A stretch of DNA of 12,537 nt from an uncultured Peptococcaceae bacterium (GCA_947307285.1 CAMZIS010000017.1:1-12537); one strand, 5' to 3'; positions 1-7,059 are shown, counted from the first letter of the stretch. Numbers and translations are program-made. The notes: a model not told the origin generated them from the letters alone.

Positions 1-87
1 GGTGCGGTAGAAGGGACTTGAACCCCCACCCTGGCAATCAGGACTAGAACCTGAATCTAGCGCGTCTGCCAATTCCGCCACTACCGC
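1..87 (-). tRNA. tRNA-Leu (anticodon CAG)
   Basis: Read on the minus strand, the acceptor strand GCGGTAG (87-81) pairs with CTACCGC (10-4). The anticodon stem is CTAGA/TCTAG around the loop TTCAGGT, giving anticodon CAG, which reads CUG leucine codons. A long variable arm (CCTG/CAGG stem) marks a class II tRNA, as expected for leucine. The T-loop is TTCAAGT, with a T-stem that contains two G-U pairs. The first three window bases give ACC, that is the discriminator A plus CC, so the last A of an encoded CCA would lie one base outside the window. The tRNA has its own promoter and sits downstream of the lipoprotein gene in the same orientation. Confidence 0.95.
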
Positions 88-116
88 GTGAATGATCCTT
101 TCGGATCGCCTCAACT

Positions 117-145
117 AATATAGCACAACCGACAGCCAAATGCAA
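117..145 (-). promoter_or_regulatory. Promoter of tRNA-Leu
   Basis: On the minus strand, TTGCAT (145-140) and TATATT (122-117) are separated by exactly 17 bases, and the -10 box is preceded by TGC, an extended -10. Transcription would start near 110, about 23 bases before the mature tRNA. The short leader contains a small hairpin, GATCC-TTTC-GGATC (94-107). The remainder of 88-204 is AT-rich and I see no gene in it. Confidence 0.7.
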
Positions 146-204
146 GAATAAAATTTGATTTTTGGATTTTTTTATTACTCGTCCCCGCCGCCGTCTCCTG
201 CGGG

Positions 205-320
205 CTAGTCTGCAGCGTTTTCGTCCTCGGCTTCGTCATCGCGGGCGGCAGCCGCGGCCTCGTCGCGCTGCTCGTCGATATACTGATACATCTCCTCCGC
301 CGATTTGGTCACGGTAAACC
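205..320 (-). other. Displaced C-terminal tail of the lipoprotein gene (shifted frame)
   Basis: In the frame one base off from the lipoprotein gene, the minus strand reads FTVTKSAEEMYQYIDEQ from about 318, followed by an Ala/Asp/Glu-rich tail ending at TAG (207-205). Joining it to ILDG of the upstream frame gives a smooth ILDGFTVTKSAEEM, and needs one extra base near 312-330. The restored protein would be about 204 residues with an acidic end. Codon choice (GAC GAG GCC GCG) matches the surrounding genes. The internal ATG (291-289) has GGAGGA directly in front of it, but with no usable spacing, so a separate 28-codon gene is unlikely. Confidence 0.6.
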
Positions 321-818
321 GTCCAAAATGCCGTCGGCGATTTTTTTATTGGCCGCGTAAGCCTCGGGAGTGGCCAGATAGATCAAATAATAATGGGCTG
401 AAGGATAAGGCATGTACAGATCGACGCGGCAGGCAAGCGCGTTGCCTTCGGCGTCCGTCCCCTGCATGAGGCAGCTGTATTTATACTTTTCGCTGCGCTG
501 TTCTCGCTCCGGCTCCGCCGCAAACAGGTCGGCCGCCATATCCTCCGCCACCATGTCTCCCAGCTCATCCAGGGAATAATACTCCATGGCGCCCAGCTCA
601 CGCACCACTTCAAGCGTAAGATCGCCCGCGGCGTTACGGAAAGAGCAAACACCGTTCGCTGATACTGGTTCCACACTCTGCCAGTCCGCAGGCAAGGTAA
701 AAGAACAGTCCTCTTCATCGATCACAGTGGTGGCCACATCGTCCAATTCCGGGGCGCCGCAGGCCGCAAGCAGGCACAGGGCCGCGATTATCAGCAAAAT
801 GCAAAGCTTTTTCTTCAT
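309..818 (-). CDS. Small secreted lipoprotein, unknown family (C-terminus frameshifted)
   Basis: The 169-residue product starts with a lipoprotein signal peptide: KKK, a hydrophobic stretch, then the lipobox LLAAC with the lipidated cysteine at residue 20. It should therefore be anchored to the outer face of the cytoplasmic membrane. The mature domain contains SFTLPADWQSVE (39-50), which resembles the opening strand of PsbP/DUF1795-type domains. That resemblance is an inference from one motif. Four further cysteines (38, 58, 116, 130) could form two disulfides. The start is ATG 818-816, with GGAGG four bases upstream, and it overlaps the cinA stop (ATGA), so it is probably translationally coupled. 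The frame stops abruptly after ILDGLP, while a neighbouring frame continues with coding-like sequence to 205, so the true C-terminus has probably been lost to a one-base deletion. I do not recognise a specific function. Confidence 0.75.
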   Translation of the reverse strand: MKKKLCILLIIAALCLLAACGAPELDDVATTVIDEEDCSFTLPADWQSVEPVSANGVCSFRNAAGDLTLEVVRELGAMEYYSLDELGDMVAEDMAADLFAAEPEREQRSEKYKYSCLMQGTDAEGNALACRVDLYMPYPSAHYYLIYLATPEAYAANKKIADGILDGLP

Positions 819-1291
819 CTGTCCTCCAGGATTCGTTCCAGCATGAAAAGGGCCTCAGCTACGGTCTGCCGCCGAACGGCGTCCCGGCCGCCGCTGAAAA
901 GGCAGCGCTTTACCTGCAGATCATCCTCGCCGCCGCAGGCGATATAGACCAGACCCACCGGTTTTTCCGCGCTGCCGCCGCCGGGACCCGCGATACCGGT
1001 AGTGGCGAGGGCGATATCCGCTCCGCTTACCCGCAGCAGACCGGAAGCCATCTCCCTGGCGGTCTGAAGGCTGACTGCGCCAAACTCGGCCAGCGTATCC
1101 CGACTCACGCCCAGCAGCTGCGCTTTGGCTTCGTTGCTGTAGGTGACCAGCCCCCACCCGAACACGTCGGATGAACCGGGAACGTCTGTCAAAGCCGCGG
1201 CCAGCATACCGCCGGTACAGGACTCCGCCGTAGCTACAGCCAGTTTCCGGCGCCGCAATTCATCTATAATACTTGCCGCTTGGGCCATCAT
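815..1291 (-). CDS. pncC: CinA C-terminal domain protein / NMN amidohydrolase (PncC-like)
   Basis: This is a 158-residue stand-alone version of the CinA C-terminal domain. The family deamidates nicotinamide mononucleotide to nicotinate mononucleotide in pyridine-nucleotide recycling. Family signatures are AESCTGG (22-28) and the glycine-rich TGIAGPGGG (98-106). Full-length CinA is about 410 residues with an N-terminal molybdopterin-binding-like domain. That domain is absent here, and no remnant is visible upstream because rimO abuts directly. Two consecutive ATGs (1291-1289 and 1288-1286) overlap the rimO stop. GGGAG lies 5 or 8 bases upstream, so either can serve, and both imply coupling to rimO. 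In many Bacillota cinA is followed by recA. Here a lipoprotein gene follows instead. Confidence 0.9.
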   Translation of the reverse strand: MMAQAASIIDELRRRKLAVATAESCTGGMLAAALTDVPGSSDVFGWGLVTYSNEAKAQLLGVSRDTLAEFGAVSLQTAREMASGLLRVSGADIALATTGIAGPGGGSAEKPVGLVYIACGGEDDLQVKRCLFSGGRDAVRRQTVAEALFMLERILEDR

Positions 1292-2637
1292 TCTATCTCC
1301 CGTCTGCCCAGTCCCGGGCCTGTGACCCGTCCTACCAGGTCATATACCTGACAGTCTTCGATCAGCACAGGATAGATAACACCGTACTCTATGACTGAAT
1401 CAGCACGGAAATAGACCACTCCGTCCACCTCCGGAGCCTGATACTGGCTGCGGCCCTGCCAATAGCCTTCGCCGAACTCATAGGCGGGGGCTTCGGCCAG
1501 CACCTGCAGGGTACGGCCCAGAAAACGCCGCAGCGAGCTTTCCGTGACCGCCGCGGCCTGGGTCATGACCTGATCCAAACGCTGTTGCTTGATCTTGTCG
1601 TCGATCTGATCCTCGAAAGAGGCGGCCGGCGTATCGTCCTCGCGGTAATAGGGAAAAGCGCCCAGCCAGTTGAAACGAGCCTGCTCCAGCAGGTCCAGCA
1701 GCTGACGGAAATCTTCTTCGCTTTCGCCGGGAAAGCCCACCATGACCGTGGTGCGCAGCACCACGTCGGGCAGATAACGCCGGGTCCGCGCCACCGCGTC
1801 CAGGATGCCGCGGCCGGTGCTGTGCCGGTTCATGGCCGCCAGGACCCTGTCCGAGCCGTGCTGGATGGGGATATCCAGATAATGGCAGACGTTGGCATGA
1901 GCGGCCATGACCTGCAGCAGGCGGTCGCTGATGCTGTCCGGGTAAAGATAAAGCAGCCGCACCATGTCGAAGGGCAGGTCGGCGACTTCGTCCACCAGCA
2001 GGGCCAGATCCACATCGCCGGGCAGGTCCTGCCCGTAGCGGGTGATATCCTGGGCGATGATGTTGATTTCACGCACGCCCTGCTCCAGCAGGCTCCGGGC
2101 CTCAGTGAGGACGTCGTCCAGCGGGCGGCTGTGATACGGTCCCCGCAGCTGGGGTATCAAACAATAGGAGCAGCGGTTGTCACAGCCCTCGCCGATCTTC
2201 AGATAAGCGGAAACGCTGCCGGGCGGCAGGTCCCGCAGCAGATAGGGATCGCCGCTGAAGGATTCGCCTTTCAGCTCCAGCCCCAGTATGCGGGCAACGC
2301 GGCGGCCGATCTCCTGATAATCCCTGCTGCCGAAAACCGCGTCCAGCTCCGGCATGGATTCCAGCATCTCGTCCGCGTACTTTTCCGGCATGCAGCCCAC
2401 TGCGATGAGGGCCCGGCAGCGGCCGTATTCTTTATACTCGGCCAGTTCCAGAATGGAACGGATGCTCTCGATCTTGGCGGATTCGATGAAACCGCAGGTA
2501 TTGATAACGATAGTCTCCGCCTGGGCGGGGTCGTCCACCAGAACGAAACGGTCACGCTTCAGCGCGCCGGACATGATCTCGGCATCCACCAGGTTTTTTG
2601 CGCAGCCCAGGGACAGCAGATATACGGTGTGTTCCAT
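1288..2637 (-). CDS. rimO: Ribosomal protein S12 methylthiotransferase RimO
   Basis: A 449-residue radical-SAM methylthiotransferase that adds a methylthio group to an aspartate of ribosomal protein S12 in the cytoplasm. The N-terminal UPF0004 domain has the three cysteines for the auxiliary [4Fe-4S] cluster: C12 (LGCAKN), C48 (NTCGF) and C82 (VGCMP). The radical-SAM triad is CDNRCSYC (C152, C156, C159). The C-terminal ~70 residues fit a TRAM domain. LSLGCAKNLVDAE is typical of RimO rather than MiaB, although the two are paralogues. Length is normal for the family. It begins three bases after the ftsK stop and overlaps cinA by four bases, so it is an internal operon gene. The Shine-Dalgarno within the ftsK end is weak (GGGG). 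Confidence 0.96.
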   Translation of the reverse strand: MEHTVYLLSLGCAKNLVDAEIMSGALKRDRFVLVDDPAQAETIVINTCGFIESAKIESIRSILELAEYKEYGRCRALIAVGCMPEKYADEMLESMPELDAVFGSRDYQEIGRRVARILGLELKGESFSGDPYLLRDLPPGSVSAYLKIGEGCDNRCSYCLIPQLRGPYHSRPLDDVLTEARSLLEQGVREINIIAQDITRYGQDLPGDVDLALLVDEVADLPFDMVRLLYLYPDSISDRLLQVMAAHANVCHYLDIPIQHGSDRVLAAMNRHSTGRGILDAVARTRRYLPDVVLRTTVMVGFPGESEEDFRQLLDLLEQARFNWLGAFPYYREDDTPAASFEDQIDDKIKQQRLDQVMTQAAAVTESSLRRFLGRTLQVLAEAPAYEFGEGYWQGRSQYQAPEVDGVVYFRADSVIEYGVIYPVLIEDCQVYDLVGRVTGPGLGRREIE

Positions 2638-2640
2638 GTT

Positions 2641-4260
2641 TTACCCCAACAGTTGTTCGATCTCGTCCAGAGACATCAGGATATCCCGCGGCTTGGCTCC
2701 CTTGGACGGGCCCACGATGCCTTTCATCTCCAGCTGATCCATGATGCGGGCGGCCCGGGGATTGCCGATGGACAGCCGCCTCTGCAGGAAGGAAACGCTG
2801 GCCTGTCCGGTGCTGACGATCAGCATGGCGGCGTCGTACAGCAATTCGTCCAGGTCTTCATCTATGGCGGAACCGCTCTCCCCTACCTCCTTGTCGGCGG
2901 CGGCCACCGCCTCGTCGGAGAATTTGGGCGCAGCCTGGTCGCAGCAGTAATCCACCAAGCGCGCCACGTCTTCCTCGGAAATAAAGGTGCCCTGGACGCG
3001 CATGGGCTTGTTCATGCCGATGGGCGAATAGAGCATGTCGCCCTTGCCCAGCAGCTTTTCCGCGCCGCCCATGTCCAGGATGGTGCGGCTGTCGGTGTAG
3101 GAGGACACGGCAAAGGCGATGCGGGAGGGGATATTGGCCTTGATGAGGCCGGTGATAACGTCGACCGACGGGCGCTGGGTAGCCACCACCAGATGGATGC
3201 CGGCGGCGCGGGCCATCTGAGCCAGGCGGCAGATGGCGTCTTCCACGTCGTGCTTGGCTACCATCATCAGATCGGCCAGCTCGTCGATGATGACCACGAT
3301 ATGGGGCAGCGGCGTTTCCGGGCAGCGCTGGTTGTAGCCTTCGAAATCCTTGCAGGCCGCGGCCGCGAACAGCGTATAGCGGTTCTCCATCTCGTTGACC
3401 ACCCATTTCAGGGAGTTGGCCGCCTTTTTGCTGTCGTTGACCACCGGGGCGATCAGATGGGGCAGCCGAGCGTACTGGGTCATCTCCACCTTTTTCGGGT
3501 CGATGAGCATCAGCTTGACCTCGTCGGGCGTGGCTTTGAAGAGGATGGAGCAGATGATGGTATTGATGCAGATTGATTTACCGGAGCCGGTGGCGCCGGC
3601 AATCAGCAGGTGGGGCATCTTGGCCAGATTGCCCACGATGTATTCGCCGCCGATGATTTTGCCCAGAGCAAAGCTGAGTTTTGCCTTTGCATTTTGGAAC
3701 TCGTCGGAGTCGATCATCTCCCGGAAGAAGACGGTCTCCGTTTCCTTGCGCGCCACTTCGATGCCGATGGCGGATTTACCGGGGATGGGCGCTTCGATGC
3801 GCACGCCGGGGGCGGCCAGAGAGAGGGCGATATCGTCCGCCAGAGAGGTGATGCGGGAGACCTTGACGCCGGGCGCGGGCTGCAGCTCGTAGCGGATGAC
3901 GGCCGGACCGGCCACCACCTGGGTCACGGTGGCCCGCACGCCGAAGCTTTCCAGGGTGCTTTCCAGCACCCGGATGTTTTCGGTCAGATCCTTGTTCATG
4001 CGGGGATTGCGCAAATTGAGACCGGGCTCGATCAGCTCCGGTGAGGGCAGCTTGTAGCCGCCCTGATCGCCAATGGCGGCAGCTGTGGATTTGGGTTTTT
4101 CCTCGACAGTATCTTTCTGCGTGGTCTTATCCGTTTCGGCCGCGGGCTTCTCTTTTTTGGGCTTGTCCTTTTCCCGAACCGGCGTATCCTTGGGTTTGCC
4201 AGGAGCTGCAGGTTCCGTCTCCTGCTCGGTCAGTGTCACCTCCGGCATATAGTCACGCAC
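2641..4260 (-). CDS. ftsK: DNA translocase FtsK/SpoIIIE, motor and gamma portion (3' part of frameshifted gene)
   Basis: This is the cytoplasmic motor of the septal DNA pump that moves chromosome ends through the closing division or sporulation septum. After a charged Lys/Glu/Pro linker come the alpha/beta motor domains, with Walker A GATGSGKS (residues 222-229 of this frame) and Walker B VVIIDE (322-327). A C-terminal winged-helix gamma domain (about 473-539) contains SIGNPRAARIMDQLE, the DNA-recognition helix. The GTG at 4260 is only the first possible start. There is no Shine-Dalgarno, and the frame is open back to 4401, encoding linker residues such as RNRIVEPEAVPIITQ. It is therefore the continuation of the gene starting at 5114, not an independent gene. 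Inserting one base restores an 824-residue protein, a normal FtsK/SpoIIIE length. Sequence alone does not say whether it serves vegetative division, sporulation or both. Confidence 0.93.
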   Translation of the reverse strand: MRDYMPEVTLTEQETEPAAPGKPKDTPVREKDKPKKEKPAAETDKTTQKDTVEEKPKSTAAAIGDQGGYKLPSPELIEPGLNLRNPRMNKDLTENIRVLESTLESFGVRATVTQVVAGPAVIRYELQPAPGVKVSRITSLADDIALSLAAPGVRIEAPIPGKSAIGIEVARKETETVFFREMIDSDEFQNAKAKLSFALGKIIGGEYIVGNLAKMPHLLIAGATGSGKSICINTIICSILFKATPDEVKLMLIDPKKVEMTQYARLPHLIAPVVNDSKKAANSLKWVVNEMENRYTLFAAAACKDFEGYNQRCPETPLPHIVVIIDELADLMMVAKHDVEDAICRLAQMARAAGIHLVVATQRPSVDVITGLIKANIPSRIAFAVSSYTDSRTILDMGGAEKLLGKGDMLYSPIGMNKPMRVQGTFISEEDVARLVDYCCDQAAPKFSDEAVAAADKEVGESGSAIDEDLDELLYDAAMLIVSTGQASVSFLQRRLSIGNPRAARIMDQLEMKGIVGPSKGAKPRDILMSLDEIEQLLG

Positions 4261-4313
4261 GAACTGATTGATGGGCGGGGTGGTCTTTTTACCCGACTCC
4301 CGCGTCTGGGTTA

Positions 4314-5114
4314 TTATAGGTACCGCTTCCGGTTCGACGATGCGGTTTCTGGCAGGAGTTTCCGGCGGCGGCAGGACGGGTATGTCAGTATGGCGGGGGT
4401 TTCAGGGGCGGCGTCCGCTGCCTTGCTCTCCCCTGCCGCGCTATGGTGCGACACCGCGTCGTGCAGAGAGCCGGCGCCCTTGCCCATCAAAGCGGCGATA
4501 TCCCGGGTGGTGGTCTGCAGGGCCAGCAGCAGGCCGATCAGCAGCATGGCGATAAAGACCACGATGGCGCCTACGCGGCCGATGGTCTTGCACAGGGCGA
4601 AATCCAGCAAAGCGCCGACGGCGCCGCCGCCCTCGCCCGCGGCTGCCGCCTGCATGTATTCCTTGAAGGGATTGAGCGGCACCGACAGATGGCGCAGGCC
4701 GAACAGAGCCAGGATAAGCAGGATGAGGCCGATGAGCCGGGACGCGCTCTGGCTGTTTTTATCCGCTACGGTGGCGACGCCGAAGATCAGCAACGCTATG
4801 GGCAAAGCGATGGCCACGCCGCCGCCGAACATACGCAGCACGCGCACGATGAAGCGGCCCACCAGGCCCAAAGCGCCTACGTCGGCCTGCTCGGGCTTGG
4901 GCGCCATGATGAAGCTGATCAGCATGATAACGGCCACGGCGCAGATGACGATGCCCACGATCTCTTTTTCGCGGGCCAGCTCCGCCTCGCTGCGCACCCG
5001 GCGCGGCTGCTGAGGCGCCGCTTTTTTGGTCTTGGCGGAAGAGCGGGAAGCAGCGCTTTTGGGGCGGCTGCTTTTACTCTTGCTTTTACTGTTGGTTGTT
5101 GCTTTTTTTGCCAT
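4314..5114 (-). CDS. ftsK: FtsK/SpoIIIE N-terminal membrane domain (5' part of frameshifted gene)
   Basis: A basic Ser/Lys/Ala-rich start (residues 1-50) precedes four hydrophobic segments at about 53-70, 88-116, 126-142 and 166-199. This is the four-helix membrane anchor that places the translocase at the septum. The frame is genuine to about PETPAIL (237-243), then becomes an Arg/Lys-rich out-of-frame run and stops at 4314. The motor domain continues in the frame one base away, and the two frames overlap between 4314 and 4401. The start ATG (5114-5112) has AAGGA nine bases upstream and lies 12 bases after the uppP stop, so the two genes share a transcript. The run of five C (minus strand, 4395-4399) next to the break is a likely site of a lost base. 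Confidence 0.9.
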   Translation of the reverse strand: MAKKATTNSKSKSKSSRPKSAASRSSAKTKKAAPQQPRRVRSEAELAREKEIVGIVICAVAVIMLISFIMAPKPEQADVGALGLVGRFIVRVLRMFGGGVAIALPIALLIFGVATVADKNSQSASRLIGLILLILALFGLRHLSVPLNPFKEYMQAAAAGEGGGAVGALLDFALCKTIGRVGAIVVFIAMLLIGLLLALQTTTRDIAALMGKGAGSLHDAVSHHSAAGESKAADAAPETPAILTYPSCRRRKLLPETASSNRKRYL

Positions 5115-5126
5115 AAAAATCAGTCC

Positions 5127-5897
5127 TTACCTAAACAGGCAGATAATCAGCACCACGGCGGCCAAAGCCCAGACGTAGTAGGAAAAGTATCGCATATTGC
5201 GGTGTTCCAGCAGGCGGATAAAGATACGGATGGCAACGTAGCCGCTAACTGCGGCTACCAGAGCGCCCAGAAAATAGCTGAAGCTGACGGGCACGCCGCT
5301 TTTTATAACGTCCACCCCTTCCAGCAGGGCGGCGCCCAGGATCACCGGGATGGAGAGCAGGAAGGAGAAGCGGGCGGCCTCCGACCGTTCCAGGCCGCAC
5401 AGCAGAGCTCCGAAAATAGTGGAGCCGGAACGGGACAGACCGGGCGTGATGGCCAGTCCCTGGAAGCAGCCGATGGCCAAAGCCTGCGGGAAGCTCATGT
5501 TTTCGATGCGTCCCTTGCCGTTGAAGCGGTCGGAGACGTAGAGCAGCACGCCGGTGACGATCAGAGCGCAGGCCACGGCGGCCAGGGAGCTGAACAGGCG
5601 TTCGAACAAGTCGTCCAGCAGCACGCCCATGAGGCCGGCCGGGATGCAGCCCACCAGCAGCAGGGCGGTGAAGCGGCAGAAGGGCCGTTTCAGCAGTTCG
5701 CGGATATCGGACCAGAAATAGACGAACACCGCGACCAGTGTGCCCACGTGGACAAAGATATCAAAGGACAGCATCTCGGCTTTGATGCCCAGCAGGGACT
5801 GAGCGATGACCAGATGGCCGGACGAAGAAACGGGCAGGAATTCGGTAAATCCTTGAACCAGACCCAGCAGCAGGGCCTGCCAAGCTTTAAGTACCAT
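5127..5897 (-). CDS. uppP: Undecaprenyl-diphosphatase UppP (BacA)
   Basis: A 256-residue polytopic membrane enzyme that dephosphorylates undecaprenyl pyrophosphate so the lipid carrier can be reused in peptidoglycan and wall-polymer synthesis. It also confers bacitracin tolerance. Both family signatures are present: QGFTEFLPVSSSGHL near residues 15-29 and PGLSRSGST near 152-160, which carry the conserved Glu, Ser and Arg residues of the active site. Several hydrophobic helices fill the rest, and length is slightly below the common 260-280. The start ATG (5897-5895) has AAGGAGG at good spacing. It opens a new transcription unit just after the ylzJ terminator, with its own promoter, and leads into ftsK. 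I know of no uppP at this point in the B. subtilis order. Confidence 0.96.
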   Translation of the reverse strand: MVLKAWQALLLGLVQGFTEFLPVSSSGHLVIAQSLLGIKAEMLSFDIFVHVGTLVAVFVYFWSDIRELLKRPFCRFTALLLVGCIPAGLMGVLLDDLFERLFSSLAAVACALIVTGVLLYVSDRFNGKGRIENMSFPQALAIGCFQGLAITPGLSRSGSTIFGALLCGLERSEAARFSFLLSIPVILGAALLEGVDVIKSGVPVSFSYFLGALVAAVSGYVAIRIFIRLLEHRNMRYFSYYVWALAAVVLIICLFR

Positions 5898-5923
5898 GGA
5901 ACGATCCTCCTTCTAACCTATAT

Positions 5924-5952
5924 ATTGTATATCATTATGCGGCAAAAGGCAA
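5924..5952 (-). promoter_or_regulatory. Promoter of uppP-ftsK-rimO-cinA unit
   Basis: Minus-strand TTGCCT (5952-5947) and TACAAT (5929-5924) are 17 bases apart, a good match to a housekeeping sigma-A promoter. It lies between the terminator at 6014-6050 and the uppP Shine-Dalgarno (about 5905-5911), leaving only a short 5' leader. A small hairpin GCCTG-CAAA-CAGGC (5971-5984) sits just upstream and could be incidental. Confidence 0.65.
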
Positions 5953-6013
5953 GTGATAGTAGTATGTTTTGCCTGCAAACAGGCTGTTCCGGCCAGTATT
6001 TTCCATACAAATA

Positions 6014-6050
6014 CAAAAAAGCGGCGTCTGCTCCCGACAAACGCCGCTTT
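6014..6050 (-). terminator. Intrinsic terminator after the ylzJ-like gene
   Basis: On the minus strand AAAGCGGCGT (6050-6041) pairs perfectly with ACGCCGCTTT (6027-6018) around a 13-base loop, followed by a run of six T (6020-6015). It begins 10 bases after the stop codon at 6061. It ends the rnj-tepA-ylzJ transcript and separates it from uppP. There is no T-run on the plus-strand side, so it works in one direction. Confidence 0.9.
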
Positions 6051-6060
6051 CAAGCAATAT

Positions 6061-6273
6061 TCAGCGTAGCTCCCGGCCCCTGTTATCCGGCGCGAAAACC
6101 GTACCGGGCCGGAAACGGCGATCCAGATAATCCAGCGGCTCGGTGGAAAGAAGGCCCTCTATCCGGCCCTGTCGCAGATACAGTCTGCGTCCCTGATGGA
6201 CCACGCTGCGCCCGGCCTCATGCTGCGGCTCTGCGGCAAAGATCAGCTCTTCGGGGATGATGCTCCAGATCAT
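6061..6273 (-). CDS. ylzJ: YlzJ-like small protein
   Basis: A 70-residue protein of unknown function starting MIWSIIPEELIFA, the opening typical of the YlzJ-like family found beside tepA and spoIIIE in Bacillota. There is no signal peptide or membrane segment. The C-terminal half (RIEGLLSTEPLDYLDRRFRPG) is charged, with a conserved-looking LLST..LDYLD..F.PG pattern. ATG 6273-6271 is chosen because it overlaps the tepA stop as ATGA and has GGGGAGGG about eight bases upstream inside tepA. An upstream in-frame ATG would add seven residues but has no such support. The family call rests on the N-terminal motif and on position between tepA and ftsK. Confidence 0.8.
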   Translation of the reverse strand: MIWSIIPEELIFAAEPQHEAGRSVVHQGRRLYLRQGRIEGLLSTEPLDYLDRRFRPGTVFAPDNRGRELR

Positions 6274-7058
6274 TTGCCGCGCCCTCCCCGACACCCGGAC
6301 TTGCGCTTTTCCCGTCCATCATCCTTGTCATCCGGCGGGAACTGGCCCCGCAGCCACTCCATGGCGTCATTCAGGCCGCCCACCTGGTCGATGAGTCCGC
6401 ATTCCACCGCGTCCTTGCCGATGACGATGGTGCCCACGTCATGGGCCAGCTCGCCGGTGGCCATCATCATCTGCTCGAATCTGCGCTTGTCGATGCCGGA
6501 ATGGCTTGCCACGAAGCGGACGATGCGCTCCTGCATGCGTATCATATAGTCGAAGGACTGCTGGACGCCCACCACCATGCCGGTAAGGCGGATGGGATGG
6601 ATGGTCATGGTGGCGGTAGGCGCGATGAAGCTGCGCCGGGCCGCCACGGCGATGGGCACGCCGATGGAATGACCGCCGCCCAGCACCAGGGAGACTGTGG
6701 GCTTGCTCATGGAGGCGATGATCTCGGCGATGGCCAGCCCGGCTTCCACGTCGCCGCCCACCGTGTTCAGGATCACGATCAGTCCCTTGATCTCCGGGCA
6801 CTGCTCCACGGCCACCAGCTGAGGGATGACGTGCTCATATTTGGTGGATTTATTTTGCGAGGGCATGACCAGATGGCCTTCCACCTGGCCGATGACGGTG
6901 ATGACGTGGATATCGGAGCTGACGCGGGGCAATATCAGCTGGCCGAAGTCGTTGAGATTGTCCCGGGCCTCCTCGCCGTCGGGCGGGGCCGGATCTTTAG
7001 GTTCGCTGTCCGGCCATTGCTCCGGATTGAGCTCGTTGAGCAGCTGGGGATATAACAA
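6270..7058 (-). CDS. tepA: ClpP-fold serine peptidase TepA (SDH family)
   Basis: A 262-residue ClpP-like protease. The nucleophile elbow is GGGHSIGVPIA with Ser131, and the general-base region TIHPIR holds His154. NTVGGDVEAGLAIAE (98-112) is the family oxyanion/structural loop. In B. subtilis TepA was first linked to secretion and later to degradation of small acid-soluble proteins in germinating spores. Which role applies here is not visible. The first ~45 residues are Pro/Asp/Glu-rich, and the last ~20 are a Lys/Arg/Asp tail. There is no ATG before residue 65, so translation must start at TTG (7058-7056), served by AAGGAGG eight bases upstream. That site lies within an inverted repeat. The 3' end overlaps the ylzJ start (ATGA). 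Confidence 0.92.
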   Translation of the reverse strand: MLYPQLLNELNPEQWPDSEPKDPAPPDGEEARDNLNDFGQLILPRVSSDIHVITVIGQVEGHLVMPSQNKSTKYEHVIPQLVAVEQCPEIKGLIVILNTVGGDVEAGLAIAEIIASMSKPTVSLVLGGGHSIGVPIAVAARRSFIAPTATMTIHPIRLTGMVVGVQQSFDYMIRMQERIVRFVASHSGIDKRRFEQMMMATGELAHDVGTIVIGKDAVECGLIDQVGGLNDAMEWLRGQFPPDDKDDGREKRKSGCRGGRGK

Positions 7059-7059
7059 A

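Noticed and set aside
146..204. Intrinsic terminator after the lipoprotein gene
   Set aside because: A weak CCCGC/GCGGG stem is followed by A-rich, not T-rich, sequence on the minus strand. No convincing terminator is present.
205..291. Independent 28-codon gene starting at ATG 291
   Set aside because: The GGAGGA touches the ATG without spacing, and the coding-like frame extends upstream of it and joins the lipoprotein frame, so a displaced tail fits better.
1585..3576. Long open frame on the plus strand opposite rimO and ftsK
   Set aside because: It lies antisense to two genes with clear catalytic motifs, has no ribosome-binding site and a His/Gln/Gly-rich product typical of a GC-rich antisense frame.
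4314..4401. Programmed ribosomal frameshifting in ftsK
   Set aside because: I see no heptameric slippery sequence with a following pseudoknot or stem-loop. The C5 run and a second similar lesion nearby favour a base-calling or assembly deletion.
4443..6260. Long plus-strand open frame opposite ftsK, uppP and ylzJ
   Set aside because: It crosses a terminator and a promoter of the minus-strand genes and has the same His/Gln/Ala-rich shadow composition.
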